Source: Labyrinthula sp. Ha (lineage: Eukaryota; Sar; Bigyra; Labyrinthulida; Labyrinthulaceae). From it: a stretch of DNA of 60,327 nt. Positions 43,001 through 52,985 of this stretch are shown piece by piece. The first letter of the stretch is position 1. Each line of letters opens with the position of its first letter. The DNA is taken from contig JAALGZ010000091.1 of assembly GCA_015227615.1 (NCBI GenBank), forward strand, positions 1 through 60,327. Direction: 5' to 3'. Below the pieces are notes generated by a model that was given only the letters and a program-made list of their open reading frames with translations, did not search any database and had not been told where the DNA came from. The position numbers were made by a program, and so were the translations under genes.

Positions 43001-46000
43001 TGGGTCCAAAACACAACATAGCGCAGTTTCAGCTCTATTTCGTTTTATTTTGAACTAAAATTATTTTTTTATTGAAAGAGTTTTGAGATAGTTATTACTT
43101 TTTCAGTACATATACTGATATTAGCGATGACATAAGAAAAGTATATCTCTCTGATCTTATACACAATCTTCCTAAAAAAAGCCTTTATATATTTCTTTAA
43201 TACTAAAAAAAATGTGTTTGTTTCTTATTCACCTAAAGTTTCATATATTATTGATATTTTTTTCAATTTTTCTACAAGAGTATTTATTGTTCTTAAGAAA
43301 TTCTTTGCGTTCTTAAATTGGAAAAAAGTAAACAGGAACTGTATTGTTTAAAAAGATTTTTCTTATACTAATTTGAATAATTTGATCAGTTATGCAAAAT
43401 ATCTACTCGAACTAAGAAACATATTCCTACGTTTCCATGTTATTGAGTTAAATGAAGATTCGGCATATAAATGAAAACAAAGTCTTAAATCTTGTTAGTG
43501 GCCCTTGCTTTGGAAATTCCTTTAAATACCAATCTTTAGAGAGAAAGAAAGCATCTTCCATTTTACCCAAATAATAAATTGTTTCTTTTTTAAATAATGT
43601 TTAAAATATTTTCAATATTCTCTTAAAACCTTTAAAACAAGTAACACTGGAGATTTCTTTTCCTCACATATATACTATGTAGGGATTAATTCCAAGCACT
43701 TGGGCAAACTCTCTCAATCCTAATGAAAGCTTGAAGTCCAAAGAAAAAATATTCTCTACAGAGAAAATAGTATCTATTTTGTCTATAGAAGTTAAATTTC
43801 ATACTTTATGCTTTATTTTCTCGACTGTATTTAAGGCTTAATTTTCTAAGCTGTAGAGGCAATTGAAAGAAAGTTCACGGATATATAAATGGTACATTAC
43901 CATGAAATATTATTGCAGCTAAAGTAATAAAAGTGGCTAAGAAACTATATTACATTCTTACATTTGGTTCTAGCATAAGGTAAATGATTCATGGAGAAAT
44001 AATAGTGGTTTTCTAACCACAAAATTGGTGCTCATTCCTATATCACTATTTGTGGGAATTTTACAGAAAATAATTCATAAGCTTATGTTGTTCAGATCAT
44101 GTTATTCTTTATCGAATAACGAAGTTCCCGATATTTTTGAATGTCACCTTAGTTAGGAGAAATAAGCGCGATATAAGTCAAAAATGAATCAAGAAGAGAA
44201 ATATAAAGTTTATGGTGCTTTTAGCAGTGACTTTGGTAAACTGGGTTACAAAGTAATTGACGAAAAAAAAAGAATTAAATTTTGATTGATATAGTAAATA
44301 TATTCAAAATAATTTCAAGAACTATACAACTAATTTGAAAATTTTTTGGGTTATAGAAGATTCTGTGTAGGTGAAGATTAAGAAGGCTTTGGATATACTT
44401 CATCAGGATAAAAATGTGGGTTGACCTTTTCTAACAACAATTTTCAAAATCTACTCGGAAACTTTGGGTGTATTATCAAGAGCCTGGATTCAGAACTTAG
44501 TTTGACTATGAGTTTCTTCTTTAGAGAAGGCTTTAAAAGAAATTACATTTTGCTAAGAGAATTTGTTCTCAACATGACACTGAAGTTTGAAACTAGTTTC
44601 TTTTGGCCAGGTAAGAAAGCCATAGTGTGGTTTATATCCTATAAAAAAGAAAAAAGTTGCAAATTTGCTTGTCACATTTTCTAAAGAATGGATCTCTCCG
44701 GAATTACATCTTGATCTTTGTTCTAACATAGATCGACATCGAAGAAGCCCGCAATTTCATAAATTTGGATTTTCTGTAAGAAAGTTCTTGCCATTATTTC
44801 GAAACATAGAATAAAAACCCATTCCTTCTAAAATACCATTATATCTGTGAGTCAAATCCTGAGCGTGCTCATTTCTAGTACAGTTATGCAACTCTAGTCC
44901 TCACAAGAGAATAAAGATGATTGTATTGAGACATGGGGTAGAAAGTAATCCAATTCTCTATGGTCTTCTAAAGGTCTTACTTACAGAAGACTTAAACTTG
45001 GTTTTCTTAGAGTTCGAATAGTATGTTGCTGAAATTATTCAAAGAAAAATGGCAAAGCTTAAGTTTCGCATAAGTCAATTTGGAGTGGAACTTAACATTA
45101 GAACTGAAACTTCTAGTGAGAACGACTAAATCTTGCATGAACTTAGTAATGGTAATACTTTTAGAATCTGTGCTATGTGATTAAGCTAGTTGTTGTGGTA
45201 GCAATAAACAAAATAATACACTCAAAAGATTATTTGTTTCCTACAAAAGCGATTATGTACTTCTATTATATTGTTCGTAAGCAACTAATCATACATTCAT
45301 ATTAAGAAAAACGCCTCAAGTATGTAAACTCCATGATCGGGTTTTTATCTTTACTGAAAGAAGAACCAGGGATTGATATTTCTGTCGGTTGTCCTTGAAG
45401 CCCTGTTTTATCATTATTATACTCTAAGTATTTAAACTGATCTTTTAACATATCGACATGGTTGTTCATCTTCAACTGTTCGTCTCGTATACAAATATCA
45501 CATGAACAATATTTTGACAGACTTGTTGGAATGAATTCTCCAAGAAAAATACTTTGGAAATAGAATTAACGTAAATAACGTAACGACAAAGATATGGCAT
45601 CTCTCATATATCTCTTTGTTACGGATGTTAACTTATAGCTGCGAGATACAACCTCGCTCTATATTTAAAGAACTTCTGGAGCCTACTTCTTTCTTATGTA
45701 CCCGATTTTAGACTTTTCCTGGAGATTTTAGCTTCTCCCAGATACGTCACAAGAGCTTCCTGGATTCATTCTCAGAGCAGTTTTCTTGCAATAGACATCT
45801 AGTGACGGTTGGATTTCTTCGATGAGTCCAACCTACTTCTTAGGAATATATAGAAACGAAATAGAACTGGCTGAGCTCAATGCCTTGCCATCCTGAAATA
45901 ATCAAGCATACGAATCTGGAAGATAATTTTATTTATAAATGAAAGAAAACAAAGAAAAACTCTTCCACAAATTACACTCTTGAATAAAAGTTAACATTCA

Positions 46001-46541
46001 GAAACTCAGCAGAACTCTTTACATACATTCTCTAGAACCAAATTTGAAAATCTATATAAAATGGTGATAAGGGCTTCAATAATGCGATAATATAATACAG
46101 CTCGGTCACATACTGAAACAAGTAGTTCTGTTGCAGGATGCAAAAATGAAATAGGGTAGTCTCGCCAATTTGTTCCAGAGTCATGTGGCCTAATAATGTA
46201 ATGACTATGAATTGAATTTTAATAATCGATTAAGAATAGCTGTGCAAACATACACTTGTATCAATAGGAAAATTATATTAATTATTTATCAACAAAGCAA
46301 ATCCGACCCCAAGTTTCCACCCAAAAGTCGCAGAGTGGAGAGAATATATTTTGATAAGTTATGTCCTCCAATAAGTTTTGAAGACATATCAAAATAAATA
46401 GAACTCGGCATAATTTCTTGACCGGGGCAATGATACAAACTTTGCACCCCCTGTCAGATAGCAATTACAAGGACTAAAGCTACAATGTATCAAAGGTTCT
46501 CGAGAATGGTCTCATGATAAAGGTAAAGTATAACCCAACAT
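40036..46541. other. Non-coding AT-rich stretch
   Basis: Over 6.5 kb there is no gene I can support. The longest ORFs (42580-42918 plus, 112 codons; 44421-44684 plus, 87 codons; 40824-41114 minus, 96 codons) have no recognisable domain and look like chance frames. A 7-bp stem with a 13-nt loop (GGTTGGA/TCCAACC) is at 45807-45833. No tRNA or rRNA was seen. Confidence 0.5.
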
Positions 46542-46550
46542 TGCATTACC
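46542..46550 (+). promoter_or_regulatory. TGCATTACC motif upstream of the ferredoxin gene
   Basis: An exact TGCATTACC on the plus strand, 18 nt before the ferredoxin ATG. It is the second exact copy at such a position (the other precedes NOP56). Confidence 0.4.
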
Positions 46551-46568
46551 GTATGATATAGAAATTTT

Positions 46569-47072
46569 ATGTTTAAGACAGCAACTCAGCGATTGGTTTG
46601 CTCCCGAACAAAGCAACTAGTTCCAACCTTGTCGTTGAAGACTTCAACCAATTTTCAACTGAAATTCATTCGAAATCATGGATCATCCAAGTTTAATCCG
46701 GAGAAACCCAGTGTTACCTTCTATTTCCTCGAAAAAGACGGAAACAAAACAAAGATACAGGCGAATCTCGGGCAAAACCTTCTCCGAGTTGCTCAGGCTA
46801 ATGATGTAGAACTAGAAGGTGCATGTGAATGTAGTGTTGCTTGCTCTACCTGTCACGTTATCCTCTCAGATGAACTTTTTGATAAAATGGAAGAAGAGTT
46901 CGAAGCAACAGAAGATGAAGAAGACATGCTCGACATGGCATTTGGACTCACAGATACGTCAAGACTTGGTTGCCAGCTAGAGATAACTTCTAGTTTTGAA
47001 AATGAAGTTATTAAACTTCCTTCGGCGACAAGAAACTTCTATGTAGATGGGCATGTGCCACAACCACACTAG
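46569..47072 (+). CDS. Mitochondrial [2Fe-2S] ferredoxin, FDX2/Yah1 type
   Basis: This adrenodoxin-type ferredoxin is the electron donor for mitochondrial iron-sulfur cluster assembly. It has 167 residues. The first 35 or so are basic and acid-free (MFKTATQRLVCSRTKQ...FIRNH), a typical matrix presequence. The cluster ligands are C86, C92, C95 and C135 (GACECSVACSTC, then RLGCQL). The C-terminal ATRNFYVDGHVPQPH is the mark of the FDX2/Yah1 branch rather than steroid-type FDX1. An additional cysteine (C88) falls between the first two ligands, where relatives usually have a small residue. There is no intron. A same-strand neighbour starts 72 bp downstream. Confidence 0.95.
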   Translation: MFKTATQRLVCSRTKQLVPTLSLKTSTNFQLKFIRNHGSSKFNPEKPSVTFYFLEKDGNKTKIQANLGQNLLRVAQANDVELEGACECSVACSTCHVILSDELFDKMEEEFEATEDEEDMLDMAFGLTDTSRLGCQLEITSSFENEVIKLPSATRNFYVDGHVPQPH

Positions 47073-47144
47073 TATATCCGTTAAGAAGTTTTGCTCCTTT
47101 TAATCGTTAAAAACCTCATTTTTGGAAATAAATGAAGTCACCAG

Positions 47145-48299
47145 ATGAAATTTAATCTCTTTTTATTGGGTTTATGGGCTGTGAAGGGATCATTTTATCT
47201 TCATTTGGATTTGCAGAGTGTAACTTCGCACCTGTTTCACACAAGGAGTAACTTCTCTCTTATGCCAGCTGCTGATTTTGGAGATTTGGACTCGTATAAT
47301 TGTTCAAAGAAGTTTGAGTTTATCTTAGCGGAACCTGAAGATGGTTGCCCTGATGATCTTAAGAATGGGCAAGAGCTACAGGTAAAGTTTGTATTGATGA
47401 AGAGGGGAAAATGTACTTTTTACAGAAAAGGTTACATTGGCGCTTCATATGGTGCCGCTGCTGTCTTCATTGCTAACGAAGGAAATGAAATTTTTCAGAT
47501 GGAAATGGCAGAGGAGGAAGAAAATGATGTTAATATTCCTGTATTCATGATTGAGGAATATTCGGTCGAAAGCATTAAGAAAATATTAAAGTTTTTGGCT
47601 AGAGAACACTCCAAACATTTTAATCATATGGCCTACATTAGAATGCCCAAGTGCAAGACAAAACAAGAGAATAAATTGGAATATAATGTAACTAAAGATA
47701 TTAAGCTTTGGGAAGAAATGAGTAGTGGATGGATTGACTTTCTACCCAGTGCGAACTCTTCAGCATTGATTATTTCTGATATGGAGTTCATTACATTTGA
47801 AAGGAATGTTTATATGGAGCAAAATCAAACTTTTGTGGCAGCTGATGTTGATGAAGGAGAAATATACAATTGTGCATTGTTTGTTGATGATCATCGCCTA
47901 AAGTTTTTGGTTTCTAGCCCACAGGATTTCTCCATGAGTTTTCTTTCTCCTGAACCAACTGCAGGAAAAATCCATCTAATTATAATTCCTTTTTCGGAAC
48001 TGAACCAAATTGATGCTCTTGTGCTACAGACAAAAGAGTTTCCAGCGTATGTAAACATCATCTACATATATAAAGCAAGCAATATACACTTGATTTTCAA
48101 GAAATTAATGCAATCTAAAATCTATTTGAAATTAAAAAAAGACGAAACAGTTCAAAAGTCATGGCAAAGTTTAATCAAAGCAGAAAAAATTTTATCTACA
48201 TTGAAAAGCAAGAACAGACGGGTGGCAATAAAGAAAATTCTAAAATCACATTCCTCGTCTATTTCTAGAACGGAGTACGTAAAATTCAACTTACTGTAA
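47145..48299 (+). CDS. Secreted or lumenal protease-associated (PA) domain protein
   Basis: The product has 384 residues. The N-terminus (KFNLFLLGLWAVKGSFYL) is a signal peptide. A PA domain follows at about 45-150, with the characteristic VLMKRGKCTFYRKGYIGASYG and AVFIANEG segments, then IPVFMIEEYSVESIKKIL. The PA fold is found in vacuolar sorting receptors, PA-RING ubiquitin ligases and peptidases, but no transmembrane helix, RING or peptidase domain follows here. The remaining 230 residues are not recognised. The C-terminus is very basic. It could be a soluble PA-only protein of the secretory or vacuolar system. Its stop codon overlaps the end of threonine deaminase on the other strand by nine bases. 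Confidence 0.8.
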   Translation: MKFNLFLLGLWAVKGSFYLHLDLQSVTSHLFHTRSNFSLMPAADFGDLDSYNCSKKFEFILAEPEDGCPDDLKNGQELQVKFVLMKRGKCTFYRKGYIGASYGAAAVFIANEGNEIFQMEMAEEEENDVNIPVFMIEEYSVESIKKILKFLAREHSKHFNHMAYIRMPKCKTKQENKLEYNVTKDIKLWEEMSSGWIDFLPSANSSALIISDMEFITFERNVYMEQNQTFVAADVDEGEIYNCALFVDDHRLKFLVSSPQDFSMSFLSPEPTAGKIHLIIIPFSELNQIDALVLQTKEFPAYVNIIYIYKASNIHLIFKKLMQSKIYLKLKKDETVQKSWQSLIKAEKILSTLKSKNRRVAIKKILKSHSSSISRTEYVKFNLL

Positions 48300-50031
48300 G
48301 AAATTTCTATAAGCTGGATTCTCAGTTTCTTCTGAAAATGAGAACCCTAGATCATTCAAGAAACTTTGAAAAGCATCATTGAGTTCTTCAGGAACAACTA
48401 CACCAACTAATACTCTTCCAATGTCACTTCCATGATTTCTATAGTGAAAAAGACTTACATCAAACAAATTTCCCTGGTAAATTTTGTCTAAGAACATCTT
48501 TAGAGCTCCTGGTCTTTCAGGAAACTCGAATGAGATCAACCGTTCCCCAGGAACTTGGGTTCGACCAGCAGCTAAGTGTCTAACATGAGTCTTCGCTAGC
48601 TCATTCTCCTGGTAATCAAACACCTCAAAATTTTTATCAGATAATTTCTGCATCACTTCTTTACTTTCATTCTCTTGCTTTACTTGAAAACTTAAAATCA
48701 CATCTGCAAGTTTTCCATTAGAATCAGCAACTGGATTCCTCCTATAAGAAAACTCTGTCACATTTCTTGGGTAAATACAAGAATAAAGTTCATTAAATGC
48801 TCCTGGTTTTTCAGGGATCTTAACATGAAGCAAATGTTCAGAAACATCTGCCCTTTCAGCAACAAACCGAAGTCGATCAAAATCAAAATTGGCACCTGAA
48901 GCAACACAAACTAAATTTTTCCCTTTGATTCCTTCTTCTCGAACTCTCTTTAACATTCCAGCTACACTTAAAGCTCCAGCTGGTTCTAAAATGGTTCTTG
49001 TATCCTGAAAGACTAACTTCACACTTTGACAAATGTCATCTGTTGTTACATTAACCTAAGAGTCAACTATACAGAAAAGAGTCACCATTGTGTTCAATTC
49101 AGCTTGACAAGAAACTTCAAAGGGTAACTTCCCAACAGTTTTTACAGCTGCTCCATCTGCAAATAAACCAACGGAATCTAAAGTAACTCTTTTTCCTTCT
49201 TCAAGAGATTTTGTCAAAGAATTCGCATCAAAAGTCTCACATCCAACAACTCGGATTTGCGGATCTAGTTGTGAAACGTAAGCTAGAACTCCTGCAATTA
49301 ACCCACCTCCACCTACACAGCAGTAAACCTCATCAATTCCTAAAAAATTTTACACAGCGTACAAAAAAAATACTCTTTGATTCAATCTCAGGGGCTGTTG
49401 TTGAAGCAGGACTAAATTGCTTTAAAATTTCAGCTGCAATAGTTCCTTGACCGCTAATAACATGGTAATCATCGAAAGGATGAATTAAAGTTTTTCCTTC
49501 TGTTTCTGAAAGTTCAATTGCTTTTTCTTGCGCTTCATCAAAATTGTCACCGTAAAGAAGAACATTTCCACCGAACTTTCTAACAGCAGAAACTTTGATT
49601 TCAGGAGTTCCTTTTGGCATGAGGATCAAATTATCAATTCCAAGAGTTCGTGATGAAAGTGCAACACCTTGAGCATGATTTCCAGCTGAACAGGTGACTA
49701 CTCCTTGGTTTCTTTGCTCTTGAGTTAGGGAGTTGATTTTATTGAAAGCTCCACGAAGTTTAAAAGAGAAAACAGGCTGCATATCTTCTCGTTTTAAAAA
49801 TATATTGTTCCCAGTAAGCTGAGAAAGTAAAGGTGCAAATTGAAGCGGAGTTTCACGGCAAAGGCTATATAAATCTCGTTGAGCCTTCAAAGTTCCAGCA
49901 AGATAGTCAGAAAGTGAATACGTGGGAAGATCCTGATCTGGCCAGGTACCAGATGACATAAGTTGCAGAGTATGTGCGGATTTAGACGTGGTTGTGAAGT
50001 TTCTATGAAATTTCTTAATTACTTTGTTCAT
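48291..50031 (-). CDS. Threonine deaminase (threonine ammonia-lyase, biosynthetic), mitochondrial, three exons
   Basis: This PLP enzyme turns threonine into 2-oxobutanoate and ammonia, the first step of isoleucine synthesis. Exons (minus) are 50031-49374, 49339-49086 and 49055-48291, giving 558 residues. The two GT-AG introns are 34 nt (49340-49373) and 30 nt (49056-49085), placed by continuity of conserved sequence (IESK|RIDEVYCCVGGGG and LNTM|VNVTTDD). The N-terminus is basic and Ser/Thr-rich, fitting mitochondrial import. The PLP lysine is K91 in SFKLRGAFNK. CSAGNHAQG and VGGGGLIAGV bind the phosphate. Two ACT-like regulatory domains at the end (IPEKPGAFNEL and FPERPGALKMF) mark the isoleucine-feedback form. 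A TGCATTACT motif lies 33 nt upstream. Confidence 0.95.
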
Positions 50032-50064
50032 GGTTTTCTACTTGTATTTACAGATATTGTCCAC

Positions 50065-50073
50065 AGTAATGCA
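50065..50073 (-). promoter_or_regulatory. TGCATTACC-like motif upstream of threonine deaminase
   Basis: The minus strand reads TGCATTACT, eight of nine matching the NOP56 and ferredoxin copies, 33 nt before the ATG. Confidence 0.35.
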
Positions 50074-50184
50074 ATCTCGTGATTGGCTCTCTTCTTATAT
50101 TCTCTTAACCTTTGAATATGGAAAAAGGTTCTCAAAACGAATAATTATCTTAATACATATATAAGAGAGTAGTAATACTCATAA

Positions 50185-51773
50185 CTAACGTGAAATAATA
50201 TCCATACATAGTTCATGTTTGGTTCCACCAGAGTTAACCGCCGGTATTGGAATAAATCCAACACTATATCTTGGTTTCTTGTCAACAAGTACTAATCTAA
50301 ACTTTCGAAACACCATTAATAAAAATAATCTTGCTTCTCTTAAATAAAAATCTTTACCTGTGCAAGATCTATGGCCTGCACTAAATACAGGAAATTCAAA
50401 TGGTGACATTTCTTTTAACGGAACCCACCTTTCTGGTTTAAATTTCATCGGCTCAGGAAAATTTAGAGGATTTCTTAGAATAACAAAAGCTGATATTTTA
50501 ATCTTTGTTCCTTTTGGAATGACAATCTCTTTCTTTCCATCAAAGTATCTAACATTTTTAGTTGCAGCACGAGCGATTTTAGGAATAGGTGGGTGTAATC
50601 TTAATGTCTCAAAAACTACACCATTCAAGTACGGAAAGTTCTTTGGATCAATATCTTCCATACTTGGATTTTCCTTAGTATCCATTTTCTCTTTTATTCT
50701 ACGATACAACTCATCCTGAATTTCAGGGTGCATTCCTAGTTCATAAATTAACCAAGAAATTCCCCCAAGGGATGTATCTTGACCTCTGAGAATAAACCCA
50801 AGTACTATATCCTTGGTAATTACATCTGGAATTAAAGAATCTGTCAAACTTTTTGCAACTAAACTTTCTTTCTTTGAATACATTTTTTTTTCTGTGTTTC
50901 TTAAGACTAGCTCTGCATATTTATTCATTCTGCACCAATTTTTTAAACCTCTTTTATCAGATTACTTTTTGCTGTGATTGAATGTAGAGCTAATTTATCT
51001 AATGGGAAAGGAAAAAATTGTGTTACAATTTCAGCTGGGTATAAAACTTTTGTAACAATAAAGAATACTTGATTAACTATGCTTGAAGAGAATATAGTTT
51101 TTTTTGAAATGTCTTGATCTAACAGTCTTGTATTTTCATTAAAGAATACTTTTTGAAATGCATCCACAACAAACTTATTTCCTAATTTATTCATATCAAT
51201 TGCTTTATTATTTTGCTCTGCTATAGAAAGATTTTCAACTATTTTCCTTGTGAATTTCAAAATGATTTGAAAACTTCTTTGAATCGCTTTTTCCGAAGTT
51301 AAATAACTTTCTACCATGATTCTTTGATGCAACCATTTTTTTCTGTTTTCTTTTTTTGTATGATCAATGAACGTAATTGTATCTTGACCAAACATTTTAC
51401 CTAACAAAGAGTGTGAACTTTCATCTTCTTCTTGACCTCTTGAAAAGTTCCGAAACTCATCGCGAAGAATAAACTCTAATGATTTCTTATGAGTAGGAAG
51501 TAGTTCAACCTGGGATCCAATATTTTGTTTGACAAAGTGAGATTTTGGGTATTTAATTGTTTTTTTAACTTCGTAGTCCTCAAATCTATGCACATTTTTC
51601 ATCAACTTAAACATAAACAAATCCTCAATTTTTCCATCAACGTTACCAAGAGTAAAACCAAACTTGGCTTTGTAGTATCTCAATAAAATGCGAAAGATCT
51701 TGAAAGCTGTTTGCCCAAGAATGTATACTTTTAAGAGCTGTAGAGTCTTCCTGGTTATCACCAGTTTATTCAT
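50185..51773 (-). CDS. Cytochrome P450, two coding blocks offset by one base
   Basis: This is a heme monooxygenase, probably on the ER, resembling fatty-acid hydroxylase-type P450s (CYP86/CYP704-like by eye). Block 1 (51773-50943) carries the N-terminal half with a C-helix WLHQR. Block 2 (50928-50185) has the I-helix (RGQDTS), the K-helix ETLR, PERW and the heme loop FSAGHRSCTG. A 36-nt GT-AG candidate intron (50930-50965) lies exactly between them, a length like the other introns here. Splicing it leaves the blocks one base out of frame. A run of five A (minus) ends just at the donor, so a one-base homopolymer loss, real or from assembly, is likely. A much shorter 17-nt intron would also restore frame. 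The membrane anchor is weak. Confidence 0.85.
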
Positions 51774-51940
51774 ATCGTTTGTTTTTTTTTACAGTTGTTG
51801 TTTTGTCGATTAGTTTTAAATTACCTTTGTATTACATTCATATTTTTGTAATAATCTTTATACAAGAAGTAAACAAGAAGCTTCCTAATCAATCCCAATA
51901 TCATTACTATTATTTTACTCTTATATTTCAACAATTCTGT
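51774..51940. other. P450 promoter region, bounded by element D
   Basis: Only 167 bp separate the P450 start codon from element D's target duplication. No TGCATTACC or CCCAAAATT motif is seen here. The original upstream region now lies beyond 59893. Confidence 0.5.
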
Positions 51941-51944
51941 ATAT

Positions 51945-52388
51945 TATAGAGTGCTTTTAAGGTTTCTGCTTTTACTTTAAATGTATTCTGCTTTTAAATT
52001 TGTTCTTCTTAGTCTAATTTTTTATGCGTAATTTCTCGCTTAAATTCTTCAGGAAAAAGGCGACACTAACTCTTTTTCTATATAGTTTATTGCTAAATAG
52101 TGTCTGCTTAAAAGTTAACGAACAAACTAAAACTGACTCCTAATCTAGAGTTACTTTTTTTTGCTGTATTTTTTCAACTCCTTTTATCTCCTATTATGTA
52201 TTATTTCTTATGTATTTTCATCCCTACCGTTAGCTTCCATTAATTTGTCATATTTTCCTCTGTGTTACATTTACATCATTCCACGTCATCACTTTTAATT
52301 AATCAAAATACAAATTCGGACAAATTTGAAAATTGAAATACAGTTTCTTGTATCCCAATACGAGTGTTTTCACATCTTTTACTCTACA
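51945..52388 (-). repeat. Element D 3' LTR
   Basis: This 444-bp LTR begins TGTAGAG and ends CTCTATA in element orientation. It is nearly identical to 59447-59889. Confidence 0.9.
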
Positions 52389-52415
52389 CTACCTTCTTCT
52401 AAGACACGAGTGACG

Positions 52416-52985
52416 TCAAACTTCCTCTTTCCACTCATATGGACCCGAAAAAGTCCACCATCCACTTCTACAATTCCAAAATCTACCAAATATTTCCATT
52501 TTCCTTACCCCTGGTGCCAATTTTTCTAACAAATCGTATACCTCACGTGGTTTCCTGGACTGCTGTAAGACTCTAGATATAATAACATCCGAACTACGCT
52601 GCTTACATAACAATGGTCTTCCTTTTACCGCTAACAAAAGAATTTCTTTGGAATGTCGCAGATATTGACCTTGGCTTGAATGGATCCTTCCTGCAGCAGT
52701 TTTCTTACACCAAACGATGTATTCAACTATTCTGAACCCATTGCGTGATAAAATATTCCTTCCTACTTCAAATTTATTGTTGGTGATCCATAAAGCAGCT
52801 ATCCCTTCTTCAACTAAAGTTCCAAAATTGATTTTTAATAATTGCGAATCTGTCAAAGTAGGATAATGAATTGTAAGTCCCCTAGTAGGGCTACCAGACG
52901 CTTGATTATTCCAAGGTGGATCTATTAACAAAACTCCAAACTTACCGAAAGCTGTCAGATTTTGATCAAGAATATTAGCAATTTT
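52416..52985 (-). other. MT-A70 methyltransferase domain of element D
   Basis: GVLLIDPPW opens the domain. GLTIHYPTLT follows at the place of the conserved post-DPPW segment. ALWITNN, EYIVWCKK, GQYLRHSKEILLLAVKG (METTL3 has a WLNHGKEHCLVGVKG-like block) and RKPREVYDLLEKLAPGVRK, then MEIFGRFWN...GWWTF complete it. This copy is closer to cellular METTL3/IME4 by eye than those in B and C. Confidence 0.9.
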
